A DNA stretch of 64,000 nucleotides, taken from positions 1 through 64,000 of the forward strand of contig NZ_JAIXSV010000118.1 of the NCBI RefSeq assembly GCF_027484505.1, given 5' to 3'. Under the pieces are notes generated by a model. That model was given only the letters and a program-made list of their open reading frames with translations, did no database searches and was not told the DNA's origin. A program made the position numbers and the translations under genes. This stretch comes from Asticcacaulis sp. GTDB taxonomy: Bacteria > Pseudomonadota > Alphaproteobacteria > Caulobacterales > Caulobacteraceae. Within the stretch, counting starts at the first letter, position 1. Each line of letters starts with the position of its first letter. Shown piece after piece: positions 18,441 to 27,726 of this stretch.

Positions 18441-19958
18441 TCAATCGTTTTCCATCGCCTTTAACCAGGCGGCGCGGTAGGCGCGTATGGCCTCAACGCC
18501 CTGCGGTTCGACCGGCTTATAGGCCGGCACCGGCGGCACATGATCACTGAAAAAGGCCATGGCCCCGGCACCGCGCGTCACCCCCGATGAGGTTTCGCAG
18601 ACCAGAACGGGCGCATCGCGCATGGCGGCCAGAAGGGTGCAGAAGGCGGCATTGTGCGCGGCCGGACCTTCGATCAGCAGGGGCCGATCCGCGGGCGCGA
18701 TCATATCGAGCGAGGTGACCGCGATCAGAGCCACGTAGATCAGACCCAGCGCGGCGCGCGTTTGCGGCGTGTCGGTTTCAAGCCCGACGATTTCGCCGCG
18801 CCGTCCGGGGAAGGGCCCGCCGGCATCAACGAAGCTGGGCAAGGCCATGGCCCCTGAGCCGATCACCTCAAGGACCGTATCGAGCGTCACCGGCACATCG
18901 ACATGACCATTGGTGATCAGCTCCAAAGCCCGCCCGCCCATAAACCGCGCGCACGGCACCGCACGGCCATAGACGTCGATATTGACGAGGCAGTCGCGAT
19001 CCGGGCGCAGGCTGTCCGACACGGCGGCCGGCGCAATACCGGGGGCCATGGCGACATACCAGGTGCCCGTCGTCAGTATGACCGGTAGTACCGCGGCCTC
19101 ATCGTGCTGATGCCGCGCAATAACCAGCGCCAGAGCGGCATTGGAATCGTGCAGGCCCACATGGACCTGACAGTCGGGGCTCAAGCCCACGGCCTCGGCG
19201 ATTTCGGGGCGCAGCGGCCCGGCCTTTTCCCACGCCGACCGTAGCGGCGCAAAGCGTTCCGCCCAGCCCTCAGAAACTGCCAGACTGGAGAAGGTGCCCT
19301 GGGTCGGGTTCCACAGATCCGTGTGACAGCCCAGCGATGTCACCTCCGAACACAGTACGCCCGACAGCCGCCACGTCCAGTATTGGGCATAGGAGAGGAT
19401 ATAGCGCACCCGCTCAAAGAATTTGGGGTCACGCCGCGCGTGCCAGAAGATTTGCGCCCCCAGATTCAGCCCGTTGGGCAGAAGCGGCGACAGGGTCTCC
19501 TCAAAGGCCGGACGCACGCGCTGATAAGCCCGTTCATAAGGCAGCGGGATCGAGGCTTCGTAGTCCTGAATGGGTTGCAGCAACTGCTCATCGGCGCTGA
19601 GGAAGGCGCAGCCCGCGCCATGCGCGACGGGGATAATGCGGTCGATGCGATAGCGCTGCGACAGGCGTTTCAGCTCGCTCAGGCACCACGTAAAGAGGGT
19701 ATCGACGTCAAAGGCCGCGTAGAGCCGCGTGTGCAGGTGCGGCGTCTTGAACGTCGTGCGGCTGAGGATCTGCCCTTCGGCGTCGATAACGCTGAGCTTG
19801 GCATTGGTCTTGCCGACATCAAAGACGACGCAGACGCCTTCACCCGTCACGGCGGCGCGCGTGTGGCTCCCGGAGACGCCCGTCATCGCGTAACCGTCCG
19901 CCGACGGAATATCCTCCGTCGCGGGGCTTACCGACACGTCTCTCAGGCTATTGCGCAC
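18441..19958 (-). CDS. FGGY-family carbohydrate kinase (rhamnulokinase/fuculokinase-like, RhaK type)
   Basis: VVFDVGKTNAKLSVID; GLHDSNAALA; location beside rhamnose isomerase and mutarotase genes. Confidence 0.83.
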   Translation of the reverse strand: MRNSLRDVSVSPATEDIPSADGYAMTGVSGSHTRAAVTGEGVCVVFDVGKTNAKLSVIDAEGQILSRTTFKTPHLHTRLYAAFDVDTLFTWCLSELKRLSQRYRIDRIIPVAHGAGCAFLSADEQLLQPIQDYEASIPLPYERAYQRVRPAFEETLSPLLPNGLNLGAQIFWHARRDPKFFERVRYILSYAQYWTWRLSGVLCSEVTSLGCHTDLWNPTQGTFSSLAVSEGWAERFAPLRSAWEKAGPLRPEIAEAVGLSPDCQVHVGLHDSNAALALVIARHQHDEAAVLPVILTTGTWYVAMAPGIAPAAVSDSLRPDRDCLVNIDVYGRAVPCARFMGGRALELITNGHVDVPVTLDTVLEVIGSGAMALPSFVDAGGPFPGRRGEIVGLETDTPQTRAALGLIYVALIAVTSLDMIAPADRPLLIEGPAAHNAAFCTLLAAMRDAPVLVCETSSGVTRGAGAMAFFSDHVPPVPAYKPVEPQGVEAIRAYRAAWLKAMEND

Positions 19959-20030
19959 CCTTCACTCCCGCCATCAGCCGCTCTTTCGTGAGCGAACGGG
20001 AGCCCAATACCGGCTTTCCCGTCCATTGCC

Positions 20031-20050
20031 GATCATTATTGATCGAAAAT
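20031..20050. promoter_or_regulatory. Candidate DeoR operator in divergent kinase/rhaI promoter
   Basis: GATCATTATTGATCGAAAAT; similar TGATCRAAW strings at 18367-18380 (TTGATGATCGAATG), 13973-13989 and 13994-14007. Confidence 0.35.
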
Positions 20051-20256
20051 TAGCAACAGAGATTGTTTTTTGCCGCTATTTCCGTTAGGATCTAACCATA
20101 TAAGAAAAGCGCGTCTGCGCACACAAAAAACAGGTTGAGGGGCGGTTTCCCTGCGCTCTCATATACGGCGTGGCGTGTACGCCACATCCATTCCCTTCCC
20201 GTGAACGGTCTGTTGATTTGACTCCGTCCGTCTTTTAACCCTATCTGGAGGCCCAT

Positions 20257-21597
20257 GTGCTGAAGGAATGGACACCCCGAATGGGCTATGTCGCCGTCAA
20301 AAAGACCCGGTCGGCCCTGCCGCAGGACATTATTGATCGTGAAAATGCGCGGCTGATGGCGGCGCATATGGCCGATTATGAGGCTCTGGGCGTCAGACTG
20401 GCGCGCGTGGGTGTCGATATCGAGCACGTGGTCGATCGCCTGATGACGCTTGAGGTCGGTATCCCCAGCTGGGGCATGGTCTCCGGCGGTACGCGCTTTG
20501 CCCGCTTCCCCATGCCGGGTGAACCCACCCATATTCTGGAAAAGATCGAAGACTGCGCCGCCGTGCATCAGGTATCAGGCCTGACGCCGCGCATTTCGCT
20601 GCATTTTCCCTGGGACAAGGCCAACGACATCGATGAGGTGCGCGACTTCGCTCACGCCTACGGCATGGGCTTTGATGCGGTCAATTCCAACACTTTTCAG
20701 GATCAGCCGGGGCAGCGCCTGTCGTACAAGTATGGCTCACTGACCCACTCGGACCCCGCTACCCGCGCGCAGGCCATCGAGCACAATCTCGAATGTATCG
20801 AGATCGGTGATCGGCTGGGGGCCAAGGCCCTGACCGTATGGATCGGCGACGGCTCGAACTTTGCCGGTCAGAACGAGTTTGCCGACACGCTGGAGCGCTA
20901 TCTGGAGAGCATGAAGGCGATCTATGCCGCCCTGCCTCACGACTGGCGGCTGTTTATCGAGCATAAGCTCTATGAACCGGCCTTCTACGCCACGGTCATT
21001 CAGGACTGGGGCACCTCCATCCTCTGCGCGCAGACGCTGGGCCCCAAGGCGCAGTGTCTGGTCGATCTCGGCCACCACGCGCCGACGGTCAATATCGAAC
21101 TGATCGTGGCGCGGCTGGCGCAGTTCGGTAAGCTGGGCGGCTTCCATTTCAACGACTCCAAATACGGCGACGATGACCTCGATGCCGGGTCGCTCAACCC
21201 GTTCCAGCTCTTCCTGATTTTCAACGAACTGGTCTATGCCGAAACGCGCGCTAAGGGGCAGTTCAATCCGGCCTATATGATGGATCAGTCGCACAATGTG
21301 ACCGACCCTATTGAGAGCCTGCTCAATTCGGCGCGCGCCATTGCCGGAGCCTATGTCAAGGCGCTGATCGTCGATCGCAAGGCGCTGAAAGAGCATCAGG
21401 CCAATAATGACGTGATGATGGCCCACCATTGCCTGCGCATGGCCTATGAGACCGATGTGCGGCCGGCGCTGGCCATGGCACGACTGCGCAAGGGCGGAGC
21501 GATTGACCCCATGCTGGCCTTCCGCGCCACCGGCTACCGCGCCGAAAAAGCCAAGGTGCGCAAAACCCGCGCGGCGCACGGCGGCGGAATCGTCTGA
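20257..21597 (+). CDS. rhaI: L-rhamnose isomerase (RhaI type)
   Basis: GIPSWGMVSGGTRFARFP, ISLHFPWDKAND, FHFNDSKYGDDDLDAGS, MMDQSHNVTDPIESLLNS. GTG start; an in-frame ATG follows at about 20281. Confidence 0.92.
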   Translation: MLKEWTPRMGYVAVKKTRSALPQDIIDRENARLMAAHMADYEALGVRLARVGVDIEHVVDRLMTLEVGIPSWGMVSGGTRFARFPMPGEPTHILEKIEDCAAVHQVSGLTPRISLHFPWDKANDIDEVRDFAHAYGMGFDAVNSNTFQDQPGQRLSYKYGSLTHSDPATRAQAIEHNLECIEIGDRLGAKALTVWIGDGSNFAGQNEFADTLERYLESMKAIYAALPHDWRLFIEHKLYEPAFYATVIQDWGTSILCAQTLGPKAQCLVDLGHHAPTVNIELIVARLAQFGKLGGFHFNDSKYGDDDLDAGSLNPFQLFLIFNELVYAETRAKGQFNPAYMMDQSHNVTDPIESLLNSARAIAGAYVKALIVDRKALKEHQANNDVMMAHHCLRMAYETDVRPALAMARLRKGGAIDPMLAFRATGYRAEKAKVRKTRAAHGGGIV

Positions 21598-21635
21598 TCC
21601 ACGCGTATAATCGGCAGCACAAACGGAAATTTCGC

Positions 21636-22385
21636 ATGAGCCTTACGCGTCGTCAGTGGCTGGCCTCCGGTCTGGCCGCCTCAGCCTCTTCCTCGCTTCT
21701 GGCCCCCTCGCTGTTCGCGGCCGAAGCGGGTGAACTGATCTATGCCAATCCGCTGAAAACCGCTGCCGATGTGGCGAAGTTCAGGATGGAGGGCGATGCG
21801 AAGGTCGATTTCCCCAATGGCCGCATGCAGTTGAGCGCACGGCGCGATGCCGCCGAAGGACAGGCCTCGAACTTCGTCTTTTGGTGCCCGGAGGTCTTCC
21901 CCGACCATGTCGAGATCAGCTGGAACTTCTGGCCGCTGAAAGAGCCGGGCCTGTGCATCCTGTTTTTTGCCGCGGGTGGGGTGAATGGCGAGCATATCCT
22001 GTCACCAAAGCTGAAAGCCCGCGCCGGGATCTACGACCAGTATACCAAAAGCGACGTCAAGGCCTTGCAGATCTCCTATTATCGCCGCCGCTGGGAGGAG
22101 GAACGCGCCTTCCATCTGGCCAATCTGCGCTATGCGCCGGGCTTTGAACTGCTGGCGCAAGGCGCCGACCCCCTGCCCGATGTCGAGGACGCCCGACCAC
22201 CTTACCGCCTTAAAATTCGCAAGTCGGGGGCGAACGTGGCCTTCACCATCAACGACCTGCCCGTCGTGAACTGGATCGGAGCCAACGACCGCCAATGGCC
22301 CACCAGCGGCAGTATCGGCTTTCGTCAGATGGCCCCGCTGATCGCCGAATATGCCGATCTCGAAGTGCGCCGGATCAGGGTGTAA
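21636..22385 (+). CDS. DUF1961 / YesU-like protein with probable export signal
   Basis: Tat-like TRRQWLASGLAASASSSLL; jelly-roll-type pattern PDHVEISWNFWPLKEPGLCILFFAAGG; YesU sits in the B. subtilis RG utilisation cluster. Confidence 0.75.
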   Translation: MSLTRRQWLASGLAASASSSLLAPSLFAAEAGELIYANPLKTAADVAKFRMEGDAKVDFPNGRMQLSARRDAAEGQASNFVFWCPEVFPDHVEISWNFWPLKEPGLCILFFAAGGVNGEHILSPKLKARAGIYDQYTKSDVKALQISYYRRRWEEERAFHLANLRYAPGFELLAQGADPLPDVEDARPPYRLKIRKSGANVAFTINDLPVVNWIGANDRQWPTSGSIGFRQMAPLIAEYADLEVRRIRV

Positions 22386-22692
22386 GCGCGTCCCTCAGCC
22401 ACTGTTCGTAATCCGCGCTGGCCCATTGAATGCGCGTGGCGATCAGTTCCGGCACCTCATAGCTATGGGCGGCCCTTACCGCCGCCTCCAGCGCCGGGAG
22501 TTTGCCGCGCAGGGTCTTGGCCGTCAACCCGATCTCGTCGGCCGTCTCCACCTTTCCCTGCCACACATAGGTCGCACGCAGCGGCACACACTGCACACAG
22601 GCGGCCAGTTTCTGCGTTACCAGAAGCTCCGCGATACGTTCGGCCTCAGCCCTATCGGCACAGGTCAGGGAAACGGTCATAAGATCGGTCAT
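22375..22692 (-). CDS. cutA: Divalent-cation tolerance protein CutA
   Basis: VSLTCADRAEAERIAELLVTQKLAACVQCVPLRATYVWQGKVE ... SYEVPELIA. Confidence 0.92.
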   Translation of the reverse strand: MTDLMTVSLTCADRAEAERIAELLVTQKLAACVQCVPLRATYVWQGKVETADEIGLTAKTLRGKLPALEAAVRAAHSYEVPELIATRIQWASADYEQWLRDALTP

Positions 22693-22780
22693 GGCCTCTT
22701 ATAACCCCGACCACAAGACCGATCAAATATCGCCGTCAAAACCGGGATAGGCTAACCTCCGACGCAAACCGGAGCCCCTC

Positions 22781-23617
22781 GTGAGCCTGACCGCCAAACT
22801 CATCTGGTATATCGAACGCCGCCTGAACCAGCCGCTCAGCCTGTCACAGGTGGCGCGGGTGCACGGCGTCTCGGCCTGCCATGTGACGCGCCTGTTTGCC
22901 ATGAGCTGTGATCAGCCGCTGATGGCCTATGTGCGGGCCCGCCGGCTGAGCGAGGCGGCGAAGGCGATCCGGGCGGGCAGCGATCTGATCGATGCGGCCT
23001 TGAGTGCGGGCTATGGCTCGCACGAAGCCTTCACCCGCGCCTTTCGTCAGCAATTCGGCGTACCGCCGCGGGCCTTGCGTCATGAGCCTGCCCCTGACCT
23101 CAGACTGACGGAGCCTCTGTCCATGAACGATATCGACCGCAATCCCAAACCCGACCTGCCGCCTCAGACGCCGCGCCTTGAAAAGCTGGACCGCCTGACC
23201 CTCGCCGGGCTTTCGGGCCGGTTTGACTTTGCCAACCTGTCCGGCATTCCGGCCCTGTGGCAGGCCTTTTGTCCGTGGTTCGGCCATATCGAAGGTCAGA
23301 GAGGCGGCCTCAGTTACGGCGTTTCGTATAATTACCGCACAGACGGTATCGACTATCTGGCGGGGGTCGAGGTGACCGAAGGCAGTGACCTGCCGCCCGA
23401 CTTTACGCGGCTGATCCTGCCGGCAGGACGCTATGCGGTGTTTGAACACCACGGCCATGTGTCGGGCCTTTCGCACACCTGGCGCGCCCTTTATGATGAC
23501 TGGCTTCCCGCTTCGGGGCTGAAGGTGCGCTATGATCCCGGTTTTGAGCGCATGGATGCACGCTATAACGGGGCAACCGGTCAGGGCGTCATCGAAATCT
23601 GGATGCCGGTGGAATAG
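22781..23617 (+). CDS. AraC-family regulator with GyrI-like effector-binding domain
   Basis: AraC HTH (LSLSQVARVHGVSACHVTRLFA; GYGSHEAFTRAFRQQFGVPPRALR) followed by a GyrI-like domain. Confidence 0.88.
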   Translation: MSLTAKLIWYIERRLNQPLSLSQVARVHGVSACHVTRLFAMSCDQPLMAYVRARRLSEAAKAIRAGSDLIDAALSAGYGSHEAFTRAFRQQFGVPPRALRHEPAPDLRLTEPLSMNDIDRNPKPDLPPQTPRLEKLDRLTLAGLSGRFDFANLSGIPALWQAFCPWFGHIEGQRGGLSYGVSYNYRTDGIDYLAGVEVTEGSDLPPDFTRLILPAGRYAVFEHHGHVSGLSHTWRALYDDWLPASGLKVRYDPGFERMDARYNGATGQGVIEIWMPVE

Positions 23618-23646
23618 GCCCGTTTCGTGAGGTGGCCGCCGCTTTA

Positions 23647-23680
23647 GAGCGGAGTGATTTCTACTGGAATCATTCCGCTC
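23647..23680. repeat. Palindromic intergenic repeat, second copy of the GAGCGGAxTGATT family
   Basis: GAGCGGAGTGATTTCTACTGGAATCATTCCGCTC; followed by GCCGCC/GGCGGC and GGTGGC/GCCACC hairpins to about 23725. Confidence 0.75.
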
Positions 23681-23785
23681 AAGCCGCCATTGAGGCGGCG
23701 GCCAAGGTGGCGAAGCCACCGCCCGGCGAGGGGCTAAACAAAAATCCAGATCATTATGTTTCTACCGGAAATCATAATGATATAG

Positions 23786-24226
23786 TCACCTCTCAACGCG
23801 ATCACGACGCGCCGTTTCTCCAGCACGGGCCATATCCTGTGGCCGGCGGCGTGGCGCGCGACCGCCCAGCCGCACATAATGGCGGAAGGTTTCGGCATAG
23901 GAGGGCAGTGTGGCGACGCTGACGCCGATCAGGTCGGCCAGCCAGTCGCCGACACTGGCGCTGCGTCCGGTAAACAGTTGCGCCACCTCGATCAGCGCCC
24001 CCAGCACAAGCACCCCCAGAGCCAGGTCTGTGCGCCGCACGCGCGGAAAGGCCAGTTGCAGCATCACGGTCAGGGTAAAAAAGGCGATGATGTGGGCTTC
24101 TTTGTCCGTCAGCCCAAACGCCTGTTCAGCACCCGAAAACGGCCCCAGCACCAGCACGGCGACGGTCAGGGTGAGCAGGGCGAGGCAGATACGGATGTAC
24201 AGCAGGGCTTTCTGTGCGCGGGACAT
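23786..24226 (-). CDS. VanZ-like small membrane protein
   Basis: DKEAHIIAFFTLTVMLQLAFP ... ALIEVAQLFTGRSASVGDWLADLIGV. Confidence 0.7.
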   Translation of the reverse strand: MSRAQKALLYIRICLALLTLTVAVLVLGPFSGAEQAFGLTDKEAHIIAFFTLTVMLQLAFPRVRRTDLALGVLVLGALIEVAQLFTGRSASVGDWLADLIGVSVATLPSYAETFRHYVRLGGRAPRRRPQDMARAGETARRDRVER

Positions 24227-24310
24227 GGCGACCTCTCATGTGTCCCCGCACCCTAAGCACGCAGGGTAAACAAAAGGATGGCAAGACGCGTTAATATCCA
24301 CTGATCGCGT

Positions 24311-24414
24311 TTAGGGCGGATTTCATTCAAATTGAATCGAAATCACGCTCTAAATTTTTGGTTTAACGCGCTTTTTTATCCGAAAGTGCGTCACACTTTT
24401 CGGAAAGCGCTTTA
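24311..24414. repeat. Dispersed intergenic repeat copy A
   Basis: Left palindrome AGGGCGGATTTC...GAAATCACGCTCT, then AATTTTTGGTTTAACGCG and the CCGAAAGTG-CGT-CACACTTTTCGG hairpin; matches copy B at about 57981-58086. Confidence 0.8.
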
Positions 24415-24460
24415 ATCGCGCACGTATCGACGCTTATTTAACCCTGCGCAGTTAGGGTGC

Positions 24461-24682
24461 GTGGAACCCCACACGCCGGAACCCTGTATGCGCCCTGAGA
24501 CTGCGAAGCTGAACACCCCCTCAACAGCCTCCAAACACACAAACGACATCGGTCTTCTGAGCGCGCTGGACACCCACGCGGTCATCGAAGCGAAGATGCC
24601 ACTGAAATGGACGCTGATGGGCCTGTTTATAACCTGCGGGGGCTTCTGGGCGCTGGTGGCGGGTCTGGCGACCCGGCACTGA
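24461..24682 (+). CDS. Hypothetical small protein with one C-terminal transmembrane segment
   Basis: 73 aa ORF in a gap between genes; KWTLMGLFITCGGFWALVAGLA. Start uncertain. Confidence 0.45.
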   Translation: MEPHTPEPCMRPETAKLNTPSTASKHTNDIGLLSALDTHAVIEAKMPLKWTLMGLFITCGGFWALVAGLATRH

Positions 24683-24691
24683 ACCTACGCC

Positions 24692-25756
24692 CTAACCGTC
24701 ACTGACTTCGCTCAGCCGCTTGGCCGCTTCTGCCGCCAACTTGACATCCTGTGCGCGCGAAATGGGCGCGACGACGATACCCGACGGCGTGGACACGACC
24801 ATAATGTCATCAAGACCAATAATGGCCACGGGCGGCCCTTCGGCGCGGATCAGGCAGTTGTGGGCGTCGATCAGGATAGTACGACCCTGCGCATGGTTGC
24901 CGACATCATCCTTGGCTCCCAGACGCCACAGTTCGCTGAACCCGCCGACATCGGCCCAGCCGATATCGCAAGGCGCTGTCGCGGCGCGTAAGGTGCGCTC
25001 CATCACCGCGTAGTCGATGGAGATAGAGGGACAGAGTTTGAAACTTTCCGGGTCAAGCGTGCGGGTCACGCCCTGCGTCGCGGCCTTATCAAAGGCCTGC
25101 TGCGTGGCATTGAGGACATCCGGCTCATAGCGGTTCAGCTCCTCCAGCATCACCTGCGGTGAGAAGAGGAAGATACCCGCATTCCAGTCATAGCCGCCAT
25201 CGGCGACATAGCTTTGGGCCGTTTCAAAGTTAGGCTTTTCGAGGAAGCGACGAATGCCATAGACGCCCTGAGCCAGCCTCTCGCCGCGCTGGATATAGCC
25301 AAATCCCGTTTCCGGAGCGGTGGGGGTAATGCCAAAGGTGACGATGCGGTCCGTGGCCGTCGCAGCGGCCCGGTCGAGGGCGCCGCGGAACACTTCCGGC
25401 TTTGAGATCATGTGATCGGCAGGCACCAGCAGCACCAGCGCCTCCGGGTCGATCTCCAGACCGATCAGGGCCGCCACCGCCGCCACCGCCGCCGTATTGC
25501 GCGCAAAGGGTTCGAGCACGACCGCCTGCGGCGTGAGGTCGATGGCCTCAAGCTGCGCCGTCGCCAGGGCTTCGTGGCTTTTGCCGCAGATGACCACAGG
25601 TTTCAGAAACCCTGCCCCCGACAGACGCAGGGCCGTTTCCTGAATCATGGTGTGCTGGGTGGCCAGCGCGTGAAACTGCTTGGGCTGTTCAGGTGTGGAC
25701 AGGGGCCACAGGCGCGTACCCGACCCGCCCGACATGATGACCGGTAAGATTTTCAT
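24692..25756 (-). CDS. manC: Mannose-1-phosphate guanylyltransferase (single-domain), copy 1
   Basis: MSGGSGTRLWPLSTPEQPKQF, FLEKPNFETAQSY, no C-terminal PMI domain. Confidence 0.92.
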   Translation of the reverse strand: MKILPVIMSGGSGTRLWPLSTPEQPKQFHALATQHTMIQETALRLSGAGFLKPVVICGKSHEALATAQLEAIDLTPQAVVLEPFARNTAAVAAVAALIGLEIDPEALVLLVPADHMISKPEVFRGALDRAAATATDRIVTFGITPTAPETGFGYIQRGERLAQGVYGIRRFLEKPNFETAQSYVADGGYDWNAGIFLFSPQVMLEELNRYEPDVLNATQQAFDKAATQGVTRTLDPESFKLCPSISIDYAVMERTLRAATAPCDIGWADVGGFSELWRLGAKDDVGNHAQGRTILIDAHNCLIRAEGPPVAIIGLDDIMVVSTPSGIVVAPISRAQDVKLAAEAAKRLSEVSDG

Positions 25757-25867
25757 AAATCATCCTTGGAATACAAACTGTTTCCGGACAGGTGAGCGAC
25801 TATGCGCCGACAAATACCGGTTAGGCAACTGGATGACGGACTTTACCGGGATAGGGCTATAAAAAGT

Positions 25868-25896
25868 CAAGACCTCCGGTGGTACCGGAGGTCTTG
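25868..25896 (-). terminator. Intrinsic terminator of ahcY
   Basis: CAAGACCTCCGGT-GGT-ACCGGAGGTCTTG; on the minus strand followed by ACTTTTTATAG. Confidence 0.82.
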
Positions 25897-25923
25897 TCGC
25901 GCAAACACAGCGTGGAAAAGGTG

Positions 25924-27387
25924 TTAGTAGCGATAGTGCTCCGGCTTGAACGGGCCTTCAACCGGCACGCCGATATAGTCGGCCTGTTCCGCATTGAGCG
26001 TCGTCAGTTTGGCGCCCAGCTTTTCGAGGTGCAGCAGCGCGACCTTTTCGTCGAGCTTCTTCGGCAGGGTATAGACCTGCTTGTCATAGGCCTTGTTATT
26101 GGTCCACAGCTCGATCTGCGCCAGGGTCTGGTTGGTAAACGAGGCCGACATCACGAAGGACGGGTGGCCGGTGGCGTTGCCGAGGTTAACCAGACGCCCT
26201 TCGGACAGGACGATGATCTTCTTGCCATCCGGGAATTCGACGTGATGGACCTGCGGCTTGATCTCATCCCACTTATAGTTACGCAAGGACGCGACCTGAA
26301 TTTCCGAGTCGAAGTGACCGATGTTGCAGACGATGGCGTTGTGCTTCATCTCGCGCATGTGCTCAAGGCGCAGCACGTCCTTGTTGCCGGTGGCAGTGAC
26401 GAAGATGTCGCCGACCTTGGCCACCTCTTCGACGGTGCGGACTTCATAGCCTTCCATGGCGGCCTGAAGGGCGCAGATGGGGTCGATTTCGGTGACGATG
26501 ACGCGCGCGCCGCCATTGCGCAGCGACGCGGCCGAGCCCTTGCCCACGTCGCCATAGCCGAGGACGACCGCGACCTTACCGGCCAGCATGACGTCGGTGG
26601 CGCGGCGGATGGCATCGACCAGCGATTCACGGCAACCATAGAGGTTGTCGAACTTCGACTTGGTGACCGAGTCGTTGACATTGATCGCCGGGAACGGCAG
26701 CTCACCCTTTTGCGCCATGGCGTAGAGGCGGTGCACACCCGTGGTGGTTTCTTCGGAAACGCCGGTGATGGCGTCGCGGATCGCAGAATAGAAGCCCGGC
26801 TTTTCCTTCAGGTAACGCTTCATGACCTTATAGAGGGCTTCTTCTTCCTCATTGGTCGGGTTGTCGAGAATAGACGCGTCCTTTTCGGCCTTCGGCCCCA
26901 GCACGGTCAGCAGAGTCGCGTCGCCGCCGTCATCGAGGATCAGGTTCGGATAGCCGCCATCGTGCCATTCGAAAATCTTGTGCGCGTAGTCCCAGTATTC
27001 TTCGAGGGTTTCCCCCTTGATCGCAAAGACCGGCGTGCCCTTGGCAGCGATGGCCGCGGCGGCATGGTCCTGTGTCGAGAAGATGTTGCACGAGGCCCAG
27101 CGCACCTCAGCACCCAGCGCCTGAAGCGTCTCGATCAGCACGCCCGTCTGGATGGTCATGTGTAGCGAACCGGCGATACGCGCGCCTTTCAGCGGCTGCG
27201 ACGGACCATATTCTTCGCGCGTTGCCATCAGGCCCGGCATTTCGCCTTCGGCGATGTCGAGTTCCTTGCGGCCCCAGTCAGCGAGGGAGAGGTCTTTTAC
27301 GATATAATCTTGAGCGGCCATGACAGGTGCATCCATAGTTTCAAATGTTGCCGTCTTATAGCGGGCCACAGCACCAGATGCAATCAA
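25924..27387 (-). CDS. ahcY: Adenosylhomocysteinase
   Basis: [53 protein letters not shown]-terminal KPEHYRY. Real start probably 27336 or 27321. Confidence 0.97.
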   Translation of the reverse strand: MIASGAVARYKTATFETMDAPVMAAQDYIVKDLSLADWGRKELDIAEGEMPGLMATREEYGPSQPLKGARIAGSLHMTIQTGVLIETLQALGAEVRWASCNIFSTQDHAAAAIAAKGTPVFAIKGETLEEYWDYAHKIFEWHDGGYPNLILDDGGDATLLTVLGPKAEKDASILDNPTNEEEEALYKVMKRYLKEKPGFYSAIRDAITGVSEETTTGVHRLYAMAQKGELPFPAINVNDSVTKSKFDNLYGCRESLVDAIRRATDVMLAGKVAVVLGYGDVGKGSAASLRNGGARVIVTEIDPICALQAAMEGYEVRTVEEVAKVGDIFVTATGNKDVLRLEHMREMKHNAIVCNIGHFDSEIQVASLRNYKWDEIKPQVHHVEFPDGKKIIVLSEGRLVNLGNATGHPSFVMSASFTNQTLAQIELWTNNKAYDKQVYTLPKKLDEKVALLHLEKLGAKLTTLNAEQADYIGVPVEGPFKPEHYRY

Positions 27388-27388
27388 G

Positions 27389-27408
27389 ATATAAAGATGT
27401 CTTTATAT
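27389..27408. promoter_or_regulatory. Candidate operator at ahcY promoter: ATATAAAGA-TG-TCTTTATAT
   Basis: Perfect 9-bp inverted repeat upstream of ahcY. Confidence 0.6.
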
Positions 27409-27480
27409 GAGCGAGGGGCGCGCTCAAGAGGTCTTGACATATCAGGGAATGCAAAGGAATGTTGAACGACGTTCATTTTT

Positions 27481-27726
27481 TTGGAGCGAGAGGTGATGAA
27501 AAAACGACTCCGACACGTTTGCTTTGCCCTGTCAGGTCTCGTCCTGACGGCAACGCCTCTTGTGCTGACAGATTACGCCTTCAAGCATTGGAGTGATAAT
27601 GGTGCCGCCCTTCTTTGGGTATATCCTCCGTATGCCTTTTTCATGCATGGAAGTTTTTGGGCAGGCCTTACATTGGTACTTCTGAGCCTATCAGGGATCA
27701 TGACGCGCTCGAAAAAACCAGATTAA
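27481..27726 (+). CDS. Hypothetical small two-TM membrane protein
   Basis: KKRLRHVCFALSGLVLTATPLVLTDYAFKHW ... FFMHGSFWAGLTLVLLSLSGIM; ATG at 27496 is the likelier start. Confidence 0.55.
   Translation: MEREVMKKRLRHVCFALSGLVLTATPLVLTDYAFKHWSDNGAALLWVYPPYAFFMHGSFWAGLTLVLLSLSGIMTRSKKPD

Noticed and set aside
20092-20568. 158-aa minus-strand ORF upstream of and across the rhaI start
   Set aside because: Antisense to the rhaI N-terminus; no homology pattern.
25879-27165. 428-aa plus-strand ORF
   Set aside because: Antisense to ahcY; shadow ORF.
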